Assembly (NCBI RefSeq): GCF_014200015.1
Contig: NZ_JACHOT010000002.1
Coordinates: 434,001-498,000, forward strand
Origin: Aminobacter niigataensis
GTDB taxonomy: Bacteria > Pseudomonadota > Alphaproteobacteria > Rhizobiales > Rhizobiaceae
Length of the DNA stretch: 64,000 nt
Reading direction: 5' to 3'
In this document: positions 39,220 through 48,595 of the stretch, piece by piece
Layout of the letters: the number at the start of each line of letters is the position of its first letter
How positions within the stretch are numbered: the stretch's first letter is position 1
The notes under the pieces: model-generated
Seen by the model: the letters and a program-made list of their open reading frames with translations, nothing else
Database searches by the model: none
What the model was told of the DNA's origin: nothing
Position numbers and translations under genes: made by a program

Positions 39220-42200
39220 CTACTTCTTGAGCTGGTCGCGCAGCGCGGCGAGCTTGGCAAAGGGCGAATCGGGATCGATGCGCACCGGACGCTCTTCGCG
39301 CGGCTTCGGCTGGAACGCGGGCTTGCCCTTGAAGCCGCTGCGGTCGCCGCCATGCTTTTCGCCCTGTGGGCGCTCGCCACGGCCACGGTTATCCGGACGT
39401 CCGCCCTCGCCCTGCGGCTTGCCGCCGGGCTTGCGATCGAAGCGCGGACGACCGCCATCGCGACCTTCGCCACCCTCGCGCCCACCGTTGCGGTTGCCCT
39501 CGCCCTGCCGGGCTGCGGGCGCACCGGCTGCACGCGGCTCGCGCTGGCCGCCGCGCGGGCGGTTGTCCTGGCGATGGCGCGGACGCTGTTCGAAGCGGCC
39601 CTGGCGCCACAGAAGGATCGGCTTGGGCTCTTCCGCGATTTCGGAGGCGTCTGCGGCGGCGGCTTCCACCGAAGGTGCTTCGGCAACAGCGTCCGCGGCG
39701 GCAATTACCACTTCCGGCTCGGACGCTGCTTCAGGCTCGGCTTCGACCACCGGCTCAACGGTAACCTCGGCCGCAGGTTCAGCAATGGCTTCGACTTGCT
39801 CGACAGCCACCTCGGGCACCTGTTCGGCCTGCTCGCTCTCGGGCACCTGTTCGGCGCCGTCGGAAGCCGCTTGCTCAGTGGTTTCGGCCGTCTCGATGAA
39901 GGGTTCGGCGGAGACTTCGTCGCTTTTGGCCACAGCCTCTGCGGCTGCGGCCCTGTCTGCCTGCGCCTTGGCCACTGCTTCACGTGCCGCGGTATCGATC
40001 GTTTCGAGCTTTCCCTTGACCTCGGCGGCCGGCTTGGGCTCGGCGCGATAGCCGAGGCCCTTGAGGATCTCTTCCATGTCGTCGCCGGTGGCGCCGAGGA
40101 TCGACATCATCTGCGGCGTGACGATGAACGAGCTGCCGTCATAAGCGCCTTCCGGACGGGCGCCGGTGCCCTGCTTCCAGGCGAGTGCGGGGCGAATGAG
40201 GTCGGCGAGACGCTCGAGGATGTCGACACGCACGGCGCGGCGGCCGAGATTTCGGAATCCGGCGAGCTTGTAGAACGTCTTGTCGAAGGCCGGGTCGATG
40301 ACCACGGAGGTACGGCCAGCGGCGAGCGCATGGACAACATCGCCGAAGCCCGGCTTGTCCTTGCCGTCATTCTTGAGCGCCCACAGCAGCGTCACCAGAC
40401 CGGCAGGCGCCGGCTTGATCAAGGCCGGGACAAAGACGTGATAGGCGCCGAAGCGCACGCCGAGGCGACGAAGCGCTGCACGGCCTTCCTGGTCGAGCGA
40501 CTTCACGTCCTCGGCGATGTCGCGGCGATTGATCAGGCCGAAATTCTCGACCAGCTGGAAAGCGATGCCACGACCGATGCCGGACAGCTGCTCGGCGGCT
40601 TTGAGATCGACCAGCGGCTTGAGCAGCGACTCGATCTGGAAATTGACGAAGCGTTCGGCGCGCGCTGCGACCTTGTCGCGTGACGGGCCGGTCAGTTGCT
40701 CGTCGGCCAAAAGGACGATGCGCGGCTTGAGCGCATCCTCGCCTTCGACCAACGTGCCGATGGGCGCGCCGATCCAGCGCAGCACACCATCGGAGCCGAG
40801 CGCGATGTCGCCATTGGACGACGCCGAGAAACGTTCGGCGCGTGTGTCGAATTCGGTTGCAAGCGCCTTCTGGGCCGCCGTGCGCACCGCCTTGGCGTCT
40901 TCTCCGCCCGCGCTCTGGTCGGCGGTGAAACGGAACCCTTGCAGTTCGCCGACATGGTGGCCCTCGACGAGGACGGTTCCGGACGGGCTGATTTCGGCTT
41001 CAAGCATAGTGTTTTCTCTAAGGCGGCGCATGAGGACGGAAGTCCTGCGGTCTACAAAGCGTTTCGTCAACCGCTCATGCAGCGCATCCGACAATCTGTC
41101 TTCGATGTCGCGCGTTTTTTCTTGCCAGTGTGCCGGATCGGCAAGCCAGCCGGGGCGGTTTGAGACAAATGTCCAGGTCCGGATCTGTGCGATCCGGTGC
41201 GAAAGCGTGTCGATGTCGCCTTCGGTGGAATCGGCGCGACGCACCTGCTCGGCCATGTAGGTCTCGTCGACATGGCCGCGCCGGGCGAGGTCGTCATACA
41301 TCGAGGCGATCAGGTCGGCGTGCTGGGCCGGCGCGATGCGGCGATAGTCGGGCAGCGCGCAGGTTTCCCACAAAAGGGCGACTCGCTCGTGGTTGGTGAC
41401 GAGCGATCGGATGTTTTCGTCGCGCGAGAGATGTTCGAGCGCCTGGGCGTCGACTGCCGGCAACGCACGTGTCAGGCCCTCGACCGGCGCGACGGTGTCG
41501 ATCGAGCGCTTGAGCGTGTCGAGGCTGGTGAAATCGAAGTTGGCGGTGCGCCACTGCAGCACCTTCACCGGCTCGAAATCATGGCCCTCGATCTTTTCGA
41601 TCAGGTCCTCCTCGAACGGGTCGACCTGGCCGGTGACGCCGAAGGTGCCGTCGCGCAGGTGACGGCCGGCACGGCCGGCGATCTGGCCAAGCTCTGCTGC
41701 GGTCAACTGGCGATACTGGTAGCCGTCGAACTTCCTGTTCTGGGCAAAGGCGACATGGTCGACGTCGAGATTGAGGCCCATGCCGATGGCATCGGTGGCG
41801 ATCAGGTAGTCGACGTCGCCGGACTGGTAGAGCTCGACCTGGGCATTGCGGGTGCGCGGGCTGAGTGCGCCGAGCACCACCGCCGCACCGCCCTGCTGGC
41901 GGCGGATCAGCTCGGCGATGCCGTAAACCTCGTCGGCGGAGAAGGCGACGATGGCCGAACGGCGCGGCAGCCGCGTCAGCTTCTTGGAACCGGCATAGGC
42001 AAGATGCGACAGCCGCGGACGGGTGACCACCGACACGCCCTTCAACAGCTTCTGCAGGATGCCGTGCATGGTGGCTGCGCCGAGCAGCAGCGTCTCTTGC
42101 TTGCCGCGCAGATGCAGGATGCGGTCGGTGAAGATGTGGCCGCGCTCGAGGTCGCCGGCAAGCTGGACCTCGTCGATGGCGACGAAGGCGGCATCCGTCT

Positions 42201-42486
42201 GGCGCGGCATCGCCTCGACGGTGCAGACCGAATATCTGGCGCCGGCCGGCAGTATCTTCTCTTCGCCGGTGACCAGCGCCACCTTGTGGGCCCCGACCTT
42301 TTCGCAAAGTCGCCCATAGACTTCGCGTGCGAGCAGCCTGAGCGGCAGGCCGATGATGCCGCTTTCGTGCGCGACCATGCGCTCGATGGCGAGATGGGTC
42401 TTGCCGGTATTGGTGGGCCCCAGAACCGCGGTCACATCGCGGCCTGACAGGATCAGCGGGTCGTTGGGCCTGGAGTGAACATTCAT
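39220..42486 (-). CDS. SUV3-like DExH RNA helicase with long disordered tail
   Basis: 1088 residues. The helicase core is at about 15-520: Walker A GPTNTGKT (23-30), the SUV3-type variant; motif II IDEVQ (104-108); QIAGRAGRHLRDGTFG motif VI. SUV3 in mitochondria unwinds RNA for degradation, and bacterial members are related. A middle alpha-helical region follows (about 550-800). The last ~250 residues are low complexity: Glu/Ala/Val-rich (about 850-990), then Arg/Gly-rich with RGGQREPR, GGREGGEGRDGGRPR and NRGRGERPQGE (990-1080), as in RG-type RNA-binding tails. The E. coli RNase E tail has a comparable composition. The start is at MNVHSRPND; the frame upstream is unconserved. Confidence 0.9.
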   Translation of the reverse strand: MNVHSRPNDPLILSGRDVTAVLGPTNTGKTHLAIERMVAHESGIIGLPLRLLAREVYGRLCEKVGAHKVALVTGEEKILPAGARYSVCTVEAMPRQTDAAFVAIDEVQLAGDLERGHIFTDRILHLRGKQETLLLGAATMHGILQKLLKGVSVVTRPRLSHLAYAGSKKLTRLPRRSAIVAFSADEVYGIAELIRRQQGGAAVVLGALSPRTRNAQVELYQSGDVDYLIATDAIGMGLNLDVDHVAFAQNRKFDGYQYRQLTAAELGQIAGRAGRHLRDGTFGVTGQVDPFEEDLIEKIEGHDFEPVKVLQWRTANFDFTSLDTLKRSIDTVAPVEGLTRALPAVDAQALEHLSRDENIRSLVTNHERVALLWETCALPDYRRIAPAQHADLIASMYDDLARRGHVDETYMAEQVRRADSTEGDIDTLSHRIAQIRTWTFVSNRPGWLADPAHWQEKTRDIEDRLSDALHERLTKRFVDRRTSVLMRRLRENTMLEAEISPSGTVLVEGHHVGELQGFRFTADQSAGGEDAKAVRTAAQKALATEFDTRAERFSASSNGDIALGSDGVLRWIGAPIGTLVEGEDALKPRIVLLADEQLTGPSRDKVAARAERFVNFQIESLLKPLVDLKAAEQLSGIGRGIAFQLVENFGLINRRDIAEDVKSLDQEGRAALRRLGVRFGAYHVFVPALIKPAPAGLVTLLWALKNDGKDKPGFGDVVHALAAGRTSVVIDPAFDKTFYKLAGFRNLGRRAVRVDILERLADLIRPALAWKQGTGARPEGAYDGSSFIVTPQMMSILGATGDDMEEILKGLGYRAEPKPAAEVKGKLETIDTAAREAVAKAQADRAAAAEAVAKSDEVSAEPFIETAETTEQAASDGAEQVPESEQAEQVPEVAVEQVEAIAEPAAEVTVEPVVEAEPEAASEPEVVIAAADAVAEAPSVEAAAADASEIAEEPKPILLWRQGRFEQRPRHRQDNRPRGGQREPRAAGAPAARQGEGNRNGGREGGEGRDGGRPRFDRKPGGKPQGEGGRPDNRGRGERPQGEKHGGDRSGFKGKPAFQPKPREERPVRIDPDSPFAKLAALRDQLKK

Positions 42487-42609
42487 ACTAGAGAACCGCC
42501 CTCGGCGCCGGGGACAGCCCGGCGTTGCGCCGCCTGTCGCGACGAGTGGACACATAGGGATTTGCAAGCCGAAGCGAAAGCGGAATGTTCCAGATTTAAG
42601 AGTTGGAAC

Positions 42610-42714
42610 GAGTCTGGAACGAATCAGCGACGAATCACTGACACCGGCAGATTCAGGTTTTGTTCACCCCAACATATAGATGACACTCTTGCAAGCCGCA
42701 CCACATGCAGAATC
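42610..42714. promoter_or_regulatory. cluster of five GANTC (CcrM) sites
   Basis: GANTC occurs at 42610, 42621, 42632, 42650 and 42710; the first three are exactly 11 bp apart. A further one is at 42904 in the duplicated copy. CcrM methylates this sequence in alphaproteobacteria. Confidence 0.6.
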
Positions 42715-42955
42715 TCTAAAGTGGCCCGTTTCGTGCTTCTGCACGCCCGCCGTTAACCTTTGCCGGCCAAGCGAAGAAACCTGCGCGTCAACCGCGTGCA
42801 AAATAATGAATTTGTTGACGTTTCCTACCGGCGAGTTAACGGTCGGAGCCGCCGTCCGCGGCATTTAGTTAAGATTTGAACCAAATGCGGAACGAACAGG
42901 CGACGAATCACTGTTCGGGCAATTTTCCCGATTTGTTCACCACTAGATGTAGTAC
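42617..42955. repeat. diverged direct repeat (about 70 bp, two copies)
   Basis: Copy A (about 42617-42686) and copy B (about 42889-42955) share GGAACGAA, then GCGACGAATCACTG, then a TTTGTTCACC block and a TAGATG-type end, with small indels. They lie in the same orientation about 272 bp apart. Confidence 0.7.
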
Positions 42956-43228
42956 CAGGCCGGTTTCTCCACCTATTATCCACAGCCTATGCACCGCGCT
43001 GTCCACAGCGGCTCGATCGTCGCATTAACCTTTGCGTGCCATCGCGGCACACCCGTGCTTCAGCAAAAATACCTGTGATTGCATTACGTTAAGGGAACCA
43101 CACCCGTTGTGCCCGGGATCGGAGCATGTCTCCATTGCGACGTTGAGTCTGCGCGGCGGGGGATGCCCAGGCGGGGCCTCCGGAAAATGCGGCGCACCAC
43201 GCAGGCGCACGATATTGGAGGGAATATC

Positions 43229-43918
43229 ATGTCCAAACGTCTATTCGCCGAGTTCCTCGGCACATTCTGGCTCGTCTTCGGCGGCTGCGGCAGCGCTGTC
43301 CTTGCCGCTGCGTTCCCCGAACTGGGTATCGGTTTTTCCGGCGTTGCGTTAGCGTTCGGCCTCACCGTGCTGACCATGGCCTATGCGGTCGGCGGCATCT
43401 CCGGCGGTCATTTCAATCCCGCCGTCTCGGTCGGCCTGATGATGGCCGGGCGTTTCGAGGCCAAGGATCTGGTCCCCTACGTCATCGCCCAGTTGATCGG
43501 CGCGGTCGCCGCTTCCACGGTGCTGTACCTCATCGTCAGCGGCAAGGCCGATTTCGCCGGTATCGGCGGCTTTGCCACCAACGGCTATGGCGACGCCTCG
43601 CCGGGCAAATTTGGCCTGTCCTCGGCGCTGATCATCGAGGTCGTGCTGACCTTCATGTTCCTGATGATCATCCTCGGCTCGACCAGCGAACGCGTTCCGG
43701 CCGGCTTTGCGCCGATCGCCATCGGCCTCGCCTTGACGCTCATCCACCTGATCTCGATTCCGGTGACCAACACTTCGGTCAACCCTGCGCGCTCGACCGG
43801 CCCGGCGCTGTTCGTCGGCGGTGTCGCCCTGCAACAGCTCTGGCTGTTCTGGGTCGCCCCGATCGTCGGTGCAGCGCTTGCCGGCATCGCCCACAAGTCG
43901 CTGTTCGGTGACAAGTAG
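43229..43918 (+). CDS. aqpZ: aquaporin AqpZ
   Basis: 229 residues, six membrane helices. Both pore half-helices have [16 protein letters not shown] and [15 protein letters not shown]; the selectivity-filter Arg follows the second NPA. The [19 protein letters not shown] start matches AqpZ water channels. ATG 43229 has GGAGGGAA upstream. It converges with phaB over a strong terminator. Upstream frame extension is rejected for lack of conservation. Confidence 0.97.
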   Translation: MSKRLFAEFLGTFWLVFGGCGSAVLAAAFPELGIGFSGVALAFGLTVLTMAYAVGGISGGHFNPAVSVGLMMAGRFEAKDLVPYVIAQLIGAVAASTVLYLIVSGKADFAGIGGFATNGYGDASPGKFGLSSALIIEVVLTFMFLMIILGSTSERVPAGFAPIAIGLALTLIHLISIPVTNTSVNPARSTGPALFVGGVALQQLWLFWVAPIVGAALAGIAHKSLFGDK

Positions 43919-43939
43919 CCGAACCACCGCACCAAACGG

Positions 43940-43966
43940 AAACGGCGCCTCGCGGCGCCGTTTTCT
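43940..43966. terminator. bidirectional terminator, aqpZ / phaB
   Basis: AAACGGCGCC (43940-43949) pairs perfectly with 43954-43963 around TCGC; TTTTC follows on plus. The A-rich left flank gives a T-rich run on minus, for phaB. Confidence 0.9.
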
Positions 43967-43988
43967 TTATGGAGATGATTGCCTGTTA

Positions 43989-44711
43989 TCAGACGAAATA
44001 TTGCCCGCCATTGGCCGAAAGGGTCGCGCCGGTAACGAAGCCGGACTCTTCGGAGGCCAGGAACACCACGCAGCGAGCAATCTCTTCCGGTTCGCCAAGC
44101 CGGCCGACCGGGATCTGGGCGATGATCGATTCGCGGACCTTTTCCGGCACCGCCATCACCATTTCGGTGGCGATGTAGCCCGGACAGATGACGTTGACGG
44201 TGATGCCCGCGCGTGCCCCTTCTTGGGCCAGCGCCTTGGTGAAGCCGATGTCGCCGGCCTTCGACGCCGAGTAGTTGGCCTGACCGGCCTGGCCCTTCTG
44301 GCCGTTGATTGAGGAAATGGTGATGACGCGGCCGAACTTGCGGTCGCGCATACCGCTCCACAGCGGATGGGTCATGTTGAAGGCACCGTTCAGGTTGGTG
44401 TCGATGACCTCTTTCCACTGCTCGCGCGTCATCTTGTGGAACATCGAGTCGCGCGTGATGCCGGCGTTGTTGACCAGCACCGAGACCGGGCCGAGGTCGG
44501 CCTCGACCTGCTTGATGCCGGCCTCGCAGGCATCGTAGTCGGCAACCGACCATTTGTAGACCGGGATGCCCGTCTCGGCCTTGAACTTCTGCGCAGCCTC
44601 GTCGTTGCCGGCATAGTTGGCGGCGACCTTGTAGCCTGCGTTCTTCAGCGCGACCGAAATCGCGGCGCCAATGCCGCGGGTTCCGCCAGTGACGAGTGCA
44701 ACCTTGCTCAT
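43989..44711 (-). CDS. phaB: acetoacetyl-CoA reductase PhaB
   Basis: 240 residues, SDR family. NAD(P) loop TGGTRGIGAAIS (8-19), NNAGITRDSMFHKM (81-94), catalytic Ser133/134, Tyr147 and Lys151 in QANYSASKAG. PhaB reduces acetoacetyl-CoA to (R)-3-hydroxybutyryl-CoA with NADPH. phaA, which makes the substrate, lies 97 bp upstream on the same strand, with a hairpin between them. The ITRD segment and gene order support PhaB over FabG. Confidence 0.95.
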   Translation of the reverse strand: MSKVALVTGGTRGIGAAISVALKNAGYKVAANYAGNDEAAQKFKAETGIPVYKWSVADYDACEAGIKQVEADLGPVSVLVNNAGITRDSMFHKMTREQWKEVIDTNLNGAFNMTHPLWSGMRDRKFGRVITISSINGQKGQAGQANYSASKAGDIGFTKALAQEGARAGITVNVICPGYIATEMVMAVPEKVRESIIAQIPVGRLGEPEEIARCVVFLASEESGFVTGATLSANGGQYFV

Positions 44712-44767
44712 GCGCTTCCCCTTTTCTGCTGCTTTATGGCCTGCCTTCGCGACAGACCTTTAGAGGC

Positions 44768-44797
44768 AAAAAGAGCGGCACATTGGCCGCCCTTTTC
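44768..44797 (-). terminator. hairpin between phaA and phaB
   Basis: On the minus strand AAAAGGGCGGC (44786-44796) pairs with GCCGCTCTTTT (44769-44779, one G-T), and more T follows. It could partly terminate after phaA and reduce phaB expression. Confidence 0.75.
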
Positions 44798-44808
44798 TTG
44801 TTTCCGAG

Positions 44809-45993
44809 TTACATCGCCTCGACACACATCGCGACGCCCATGCCGCCGCCGATGCACAGGGTCGCGAGACCCTTCTTGGCGCTGCGTCGCCGCATCTCGT
44901 AGACCAGCGTGTTGAAGACGCGGGCACCGGAAGCGCCAACCGGATGGCCGATGGCGATGGCGCCGCCATTGACGTTGACGATCGCCGGATCCCAGCCCAT
45001 GTCCTTGTTGACCGCGCAGGCCTGCGCCGCGAACGCCTCGTTGGCCTCGACGAGGTCGAGGTCGCCGACCGACCAGCCGGCCTTTTCGAGCGCCTTGCGC
45101 GATGCCGGGATCGGGCCGGTGCCCATGATCTGCGGATCGACGCCGGCGGTTGCCCAGGAGACGATGCGGACCAGCGGGGTGAGGCCGCGGCGCACGGCTT
45201 CGGCTTCGGTCATCAACACGACCGCCGCAGCCCCGTCATTGATTCCGGAAGCGTTTCCGGCTGTGACAGTGCCTTCCTTGTCGAAGGCCGGGCGCAGCTT
45301 GGCCAGTGAATCGAGCGTCGCGCCATGGCGGATATATTCGTCCTGGTCGACAATGGTGTCGCCCTTCTTGCCCTTGATCGTGACGGGAACGATCTCGTCG
45401 GCAAAACGGCCGGCCTTCTGCGCGGCCTCGGCCTTGTTCTGCGAGGCGACGGCGAACTGGTCCTGCTCGTCGCGCGTCAACTGCCACTGGCGGGCAACGT
45501 TCTCGGCGGTGTTGCCCATGTGGTAGCCGTAGAAGGCGTCGGTCAGGCCATCCTTGATCATCGTGTCGATCATCTTGAAGTCACCCATCTTCACCCCGCC
45601 GCGCAGATGCTGGCAGTGCGGCGCCATGGACATCGATTCCTGGCCGCCGGCGACGATGATCTTGGCGTCGCCCGTGGCGATCTGCTGCATGCCGATGGCG
45701 ATGGTGCGCAGGCCCGAGCCGCAAAGCTGATTGAGACCCCAGGCTGTCGCTTCCTGCGGCACGCCCGCGGCCATCGCGGCCTGGCGGGCCGGGTTCTGGC
45801 CGGCGCCAGCGGCGAGGATCTGGCCAAGGATGACCTCGTCGACTTCCTTGGGATCGACACCGGCACGGGCCAGTACTTCCCTGACAGCGATGGCGCCCAG
45901 TTCGTGTGCCGGCGTGTTGGCGAAGGCGCCGTTGAACGAGCCTACCGGCGTGCGGGCGGCGCTGGCGACGACGATGGAGGACGAGGCGGACAT
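44809..45993 (-). CDS. phaA: acetyl-CoA acetyltransferase PhaA
   Basis: 394 residues, thiolase family. Nucleophile Cys91 in [39 protein letters not shown] (conserved His) and the second active Cys in [12 protein letters not shown]. It condenses two acetyl-CoA to acetoacetyl-CoA, the first step of PHB synthesis; the same reaction can run in beta-oxidation. The phaB gene lies downstream and phaR is divergent on the other side, as in many rhizobia. Confidence 0.96.
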   Translation of the reverse strand: MSASSSIVVASAARTPVGSFNGAFANTPAHELGAIAVREVLARAGVDPKEVDEVILGQILAAGAGQNPARQAAMAAGVPQEATAWGLNQLCGSGLRTIAIGMQQIATGDAKIIVAGGQESMSMAPHCQHLRGGVKMGDFKMIDTMIKDGLTDAFYGYHMGNTAENVARQWQLTRDEQDQFAVASQNKAEAAQKAGRFADEIVPVTIKGKKGDTIVDQDEYIRHGATLDSLAKLRPAFDKEGTVTAGNASGINDGAAAVVLMTEAEAVRRGLTPLVRIVSWATAGVDPQIMGTGPIPASRKALEKAGWSVGDLDLVEANEAFAAQACAVNKDMGWDPAIVNVNGGAIAIGHPVGASGARVFNTLVYEMRRRSAKKGLATLCIGGGMGVAMCVEAM

Positions 45994-46289
45994 GTTTCTC
46001 TCCAGACTTCGTGAGACGAATGGTTTGTTGCGCGTCGAGGACGTTGGCGCTCATGACTTTTCTTGCCCGTTCCAGGACCCGAGTCAAACCGGAAAATCGC
46101 TGGAATGCCTATGCTGCGGCCGCACTGCAGCAAATGCTGCGCAGCATTTTTTTGCCGGCGTTGACCCGCCTTGCCTTCTTGCAGTGCACAAACCGCTTGG
46201 ATTTGCGGTTGCTTTGCGCTTATCCTGCTTTCCGGCGAAATGTTACCGGCTGCTTACATGGCATACCGGTCTTCCGGGGGAGGATGCTG

Positions 46290-46892
46290 ATGCCTGCTAA
46301 AGACACGCCGATCGTCATCAAGAAATACGCCAACCGTCGGCTCTACAATACCGGCACGAGTACTTATGTGACGCTCGAAGACTTGGCCGAGATGGTCAAG
46401 AAAGGTGAAGAATTCACCGTACAGGATGCCAAGACCGGCGAAGACATCACCCATCCGGTGCTGACGCAGATCATCTTCGAACTGGAGAACAAGGACGGCC
46501 AGAACATGCTGCCGATCCCGTTCCTGCGGCAGTTGATCTCCTTCTACGGCGACCAGATGCAGATGGTGGTGCCGAGCTTCCTCGAACAGTCGATGCTTGC
46601 CTTCTCCAAGGAGCAGGAGCGTTTCCGCGAGCAGATGAAGTCGGCCTTCGGCAAGGCGCCGACCGACATGATCAAGGGCGCGACGCCGATGAAGGCGCTC
46701 GAGGAACAGACGCGCCGCAACATGGAACTGTTCCAGAACGCGATGCGCATGTTCACCCCCTTCCCGGCGCCCGGCACAGGCACAGCACCCGCCGAACCGG
46801 CCAGGAAAGACGCGCCTGAAAAGCCGGACGAGTTGAAGGAACTCAAGGAACAGCTTGCTGCGATGCAGCGGAAGATCGACTCGATGGGGTGA
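46290..46892 (+). CDS. phaR: PhaR, PHB synthesis regulator
   Basis: 200 residues. The PhaR N-terminal DNA-binding domain IKKYANRRLYNTGTSTYVTLEDLAEMVKKGEEFTVQDAKTGEDITHPVLTQII (about 8-60) and the PHB-accumulation region EQSMLAFSKEQERFREQM are present. PhaR represses phasin and other genes until polymer sequesters it in related bacteria. ATG 46290 gives correct spacing from GGGGGAGG (46276-46283); the ATG at 46284 would abut it. It is divergent from phaA by 296 bp. A 10-bp hairpin follows. Confidence 0.94.
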   Translation: MPAKDTPIVIKKYANRRLYNTGTSTYVTLEDLAEMVKKGEEFTVQDAKTGEDITHPVLTQIIFELENKDGQNMLPIPFLRQLISFYGDQMQMVVPSFLEQSMLAFSKEQERFREQMKSAFGKAPTDMIKGATPMKALEEQTRRNMELFQNAMRMFTPFPAPGTGTAPAEPARKDAPEKPDELKELKEQLAAMQRKIDSMG

Positions 46893-47214
46893 GGCACGGT
46901 CGGCCAAAGGCGGCGGAAAGCCAATTGCTTGGCTTTCCGAGCGTCGAGCGCCCGGAGCGATAGCGAAGACCGGGCCGATGTGAAGGTGCGACCAGCGGGA
47001 CTGCTGCAGCCAGTCAGGTCCGGCAAGGGCACTCTTGGCCAAGGGCCGACAAAATCTCCAAGCTGACTTCTGAAATCCACAGCGAATGCCGTTGGCATCG
47101 CATCGCCAGCGCGCGGGTCCCTACCCTTTGGGCGAGAGATTTTCAACCTGACGCAGGGTTTTGCTCGGCCGCCCAAGCGTGTTTGCTAGGCGGCCATCAA
47201 TCGGAGGACCAACC
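46893..47214. other. 322-bp gap after phaR
   Basis: No gene is supported. A perfect hairpin, GGAAAGCCAA (46915-46924) with 46929-46938 around TTGC, is the likely end of the phaR transcript although it lacks a T run. A second stem, GGCCGCC (47167-47173) with 47189-47195, lies just before the next gene. Nothing else was seen. Confidence 0.6.
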
Positions 47215-47643
47215 ATGACAGAACTGACGCTGGCCAAGGCCAACGCCATCATCGCCACCGCGTTCGAGCTGGGCGGCAAGAGCAACTTCAAGCCGCTCGG
47301 CATCGCCGTGCTCGACGCCGGCGGCCACCTGCTCGCCTTCCAGCGCCAGGACGGCTCTCCGTTCATCCGCGCCGAAGTCGCTTCGGGCAAGGCCTATGGC
47401 GCGCTCGCCGTAGGCTCAAGCTCGCGTGCACTCGGAGTTGCCGCGGTCGAACGGCCGCATTTCTTCCAGGGGCTTTCAGCGGTTTCCGGCGGCAAGATCG
47501 TGCCGGTTCCGGGCGGCGTGCTCATCCGCAACAAGGATGGCGCAGTGCTCGGCGCAGTCGGCATCTCCGGCGACACGTCGGACAATGACGAACTGGCCGC
47601 CATGGCCGGCATCGAATCGGCCGGCTTCGTCGCCAAGGTCTGA
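47215..47643 (+). CDS. GlcG/HbpS-family heme-degrading-like protein
   Basis: 142 residues, DUF336 (GlcG/HbpS) family: LTLAKANAIIATAFELGGKSNFKPLGIAVLDAGGHLLAFQRQDGSPFIRAEVASGKAYGALAVG, then the GGVLIRNKDGAVLGAVGISGDTSDNDELAA end. Members bind heme or are encoded with glycolate oxidase, but no such neighbour is here, so the function is open. It is cytosolic: no signal peptide. GGAGG precedes ATG 47215. Confidence 0.9.
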   Translation: MTELTLAKANAIIATAFELGGKSNFKPLGIAVLDAGGHLLAFQRQDGSPFIRAEVASGKAYGALAVGSSSRALGVAAVERPHFFQGLSAVSGGKIVPVPGGVLIRNKDGAVLGAVGISGDTSDNDELAAMAGIESAGFVAKV

Positions 47644-47676
47644 ACGGCGAGCGCGTTCCCTTGGGGGGACGCGCTC

Positions 47677-48090
47677 CTACTCGCGTCCGAACGTAACGTC
47701 CCGGTTAGCCGAGCGGATCGACACCGAGAAGCCGGCCAGCACGTCGAGCAGCGCGATCACCATCAATATGAAGAAGACCGAGCTGGTGGCGCCGCGCACC
47801 AGCAGGAACTCGACCAGGAACGCAACGAAGACGAAGGTCGAGAGCAGGTGATCGACGACCGAGGCGCTGCCCGTGCGGGTCGCCTTGACGATCTCGACGA
47901 AGAAAAGCAGCAGCGCCACCACGATCAGCAGGTCGCCGAGAGTGAGCGCAAAACTGCCGCCCGACATCATTCCCAGCGTGAGAATCTTGGTCGCCCAGGG
48001 GTTGCCATCGGGGCCGCTGCCGAACAGGCCGGCGACGCCGGCATTGTAGAGAATGAAGGGGATGATCAGTAGGGGAATGCCCGCGAGCAT
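47677..48090 (-). CDS. small polytopic membrane protein, unknown
   Basis: 137 residues from MLAGIPLLIIPFILYN with about four hydrophobic segments: residues 1-22, 40-60, 85-105 and 108-125. There is a short charged cytoplasmic end. No family is recognised with certainty. It stands alone between two plus/minus neighbours, and no function can be inferred from context. Confidence 0.75.
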   Translation of the reverse strand: MLAGIPLLIIPFILYNAGVAGLFGSGPDGNPWATKILTLGMMSGGSFALTLGDLLIVVALLLFFVEIVKATRTGSASVVDHLLSTFVFVAFLVEFLLVRGATSSVFFILMVIALLDVLAGFSVSIRSANRDVTFGRE

Positions 48091-48171
48091 GGACCGGTCT
48101 CCGCGTTGCGCCGCACCTTCTAGAATCCCCAGCCGCCTTGGCGTCAAGAGATTTCAGCACCATCCGGACAC

Positions 48172-48208
48172 GCAAAAAGAAAGGACCGGCTTGAGCCGGT
48201 CCTTTCTT
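48172..48208 (-). terminator. terminator after rpmF
   Basis: A 14-bp perfect stem (48177-48190 with 48195-48208) with a TTGA/TCAA loop; on the minus strand it ends in a T-rich run at 48172-48178. Confidence 0.9.
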
Positions 48209-48257
48209 GATAGGCGTGCTAAGGAAAAGCCAATCAGCTTTCCTTGGAAAAGCTGTC

Positions 48258-48440
48258 TCAGCTTTCCTTCGGCGTCAGAACCTGGCGACCGCGATACATG
48301 CCGGTCTTCAGGTCGATGTGATGCGGACGGCGCATCTCGCCGGAATTCTTGTCCTCGACATAGGTCGGGGCCTTGAGCGCGTCGGCCGAGCGGCGCATGC
48401 CGCGCTTGGACGGGGAGGTTTTTCGTTTCGGAACAGCCAT
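48258..48440 (-). CDS. rpmF: 50S ribosomal protein L32
   Basis: 60 residues. [54 protein letters not shown] is the alphaproteobacterial bL32, without the zinc-binding Cys of other bL32 proteins. It starts at MAVPKRK because a longer frame (48464) is not conserved. A strong terminator follows and mtgA lies upstream. Confidence 0.97.
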   Translation of the reverse strand: MAVPKRKTSPSKRGMRRSADALKAPTYVEDKNSGEMRRPHHIDLKTGMYRGRQVLTPKES

Positions 48441-48595
48441 GGATATACTCCACCAATCGGTCAAATGACCCTGTCCGCCCTCGTGAAAGGGCCGCGCAAG
48501 GGCCGGAAACTGAGAAAGTTGGCGAGCCTATACACGGCGAGACGGAACTTGACCAGCCCGAAGCGACTCTTTTTTCGGTCGCGGCCAGCGTCTTC

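Larger units (their letters stand above)
42487..43228. other. 742-bp divergent regulatory region, helicase / aqpZ
   Basis: No gene is supported. It contains a diverged direct duplication (42617-42686 and 42889-42955), a cluster of GANTC sites, a perfect DnaA-type 9-mer TTATCCACA (42976-42984) with a TGTCCACAG close by, and several TTAA tracts. No full CtrA box was found. Promoters for both flanking genes presumably lie here. Confidence 0.7.

Noticed and set aside
42976-43009. Chromosomal origin of replication
   Set aside because: Only one perfect and one partial DnaA box, and none of the usual origin neighbours (hemE, dnaA, dnaN).
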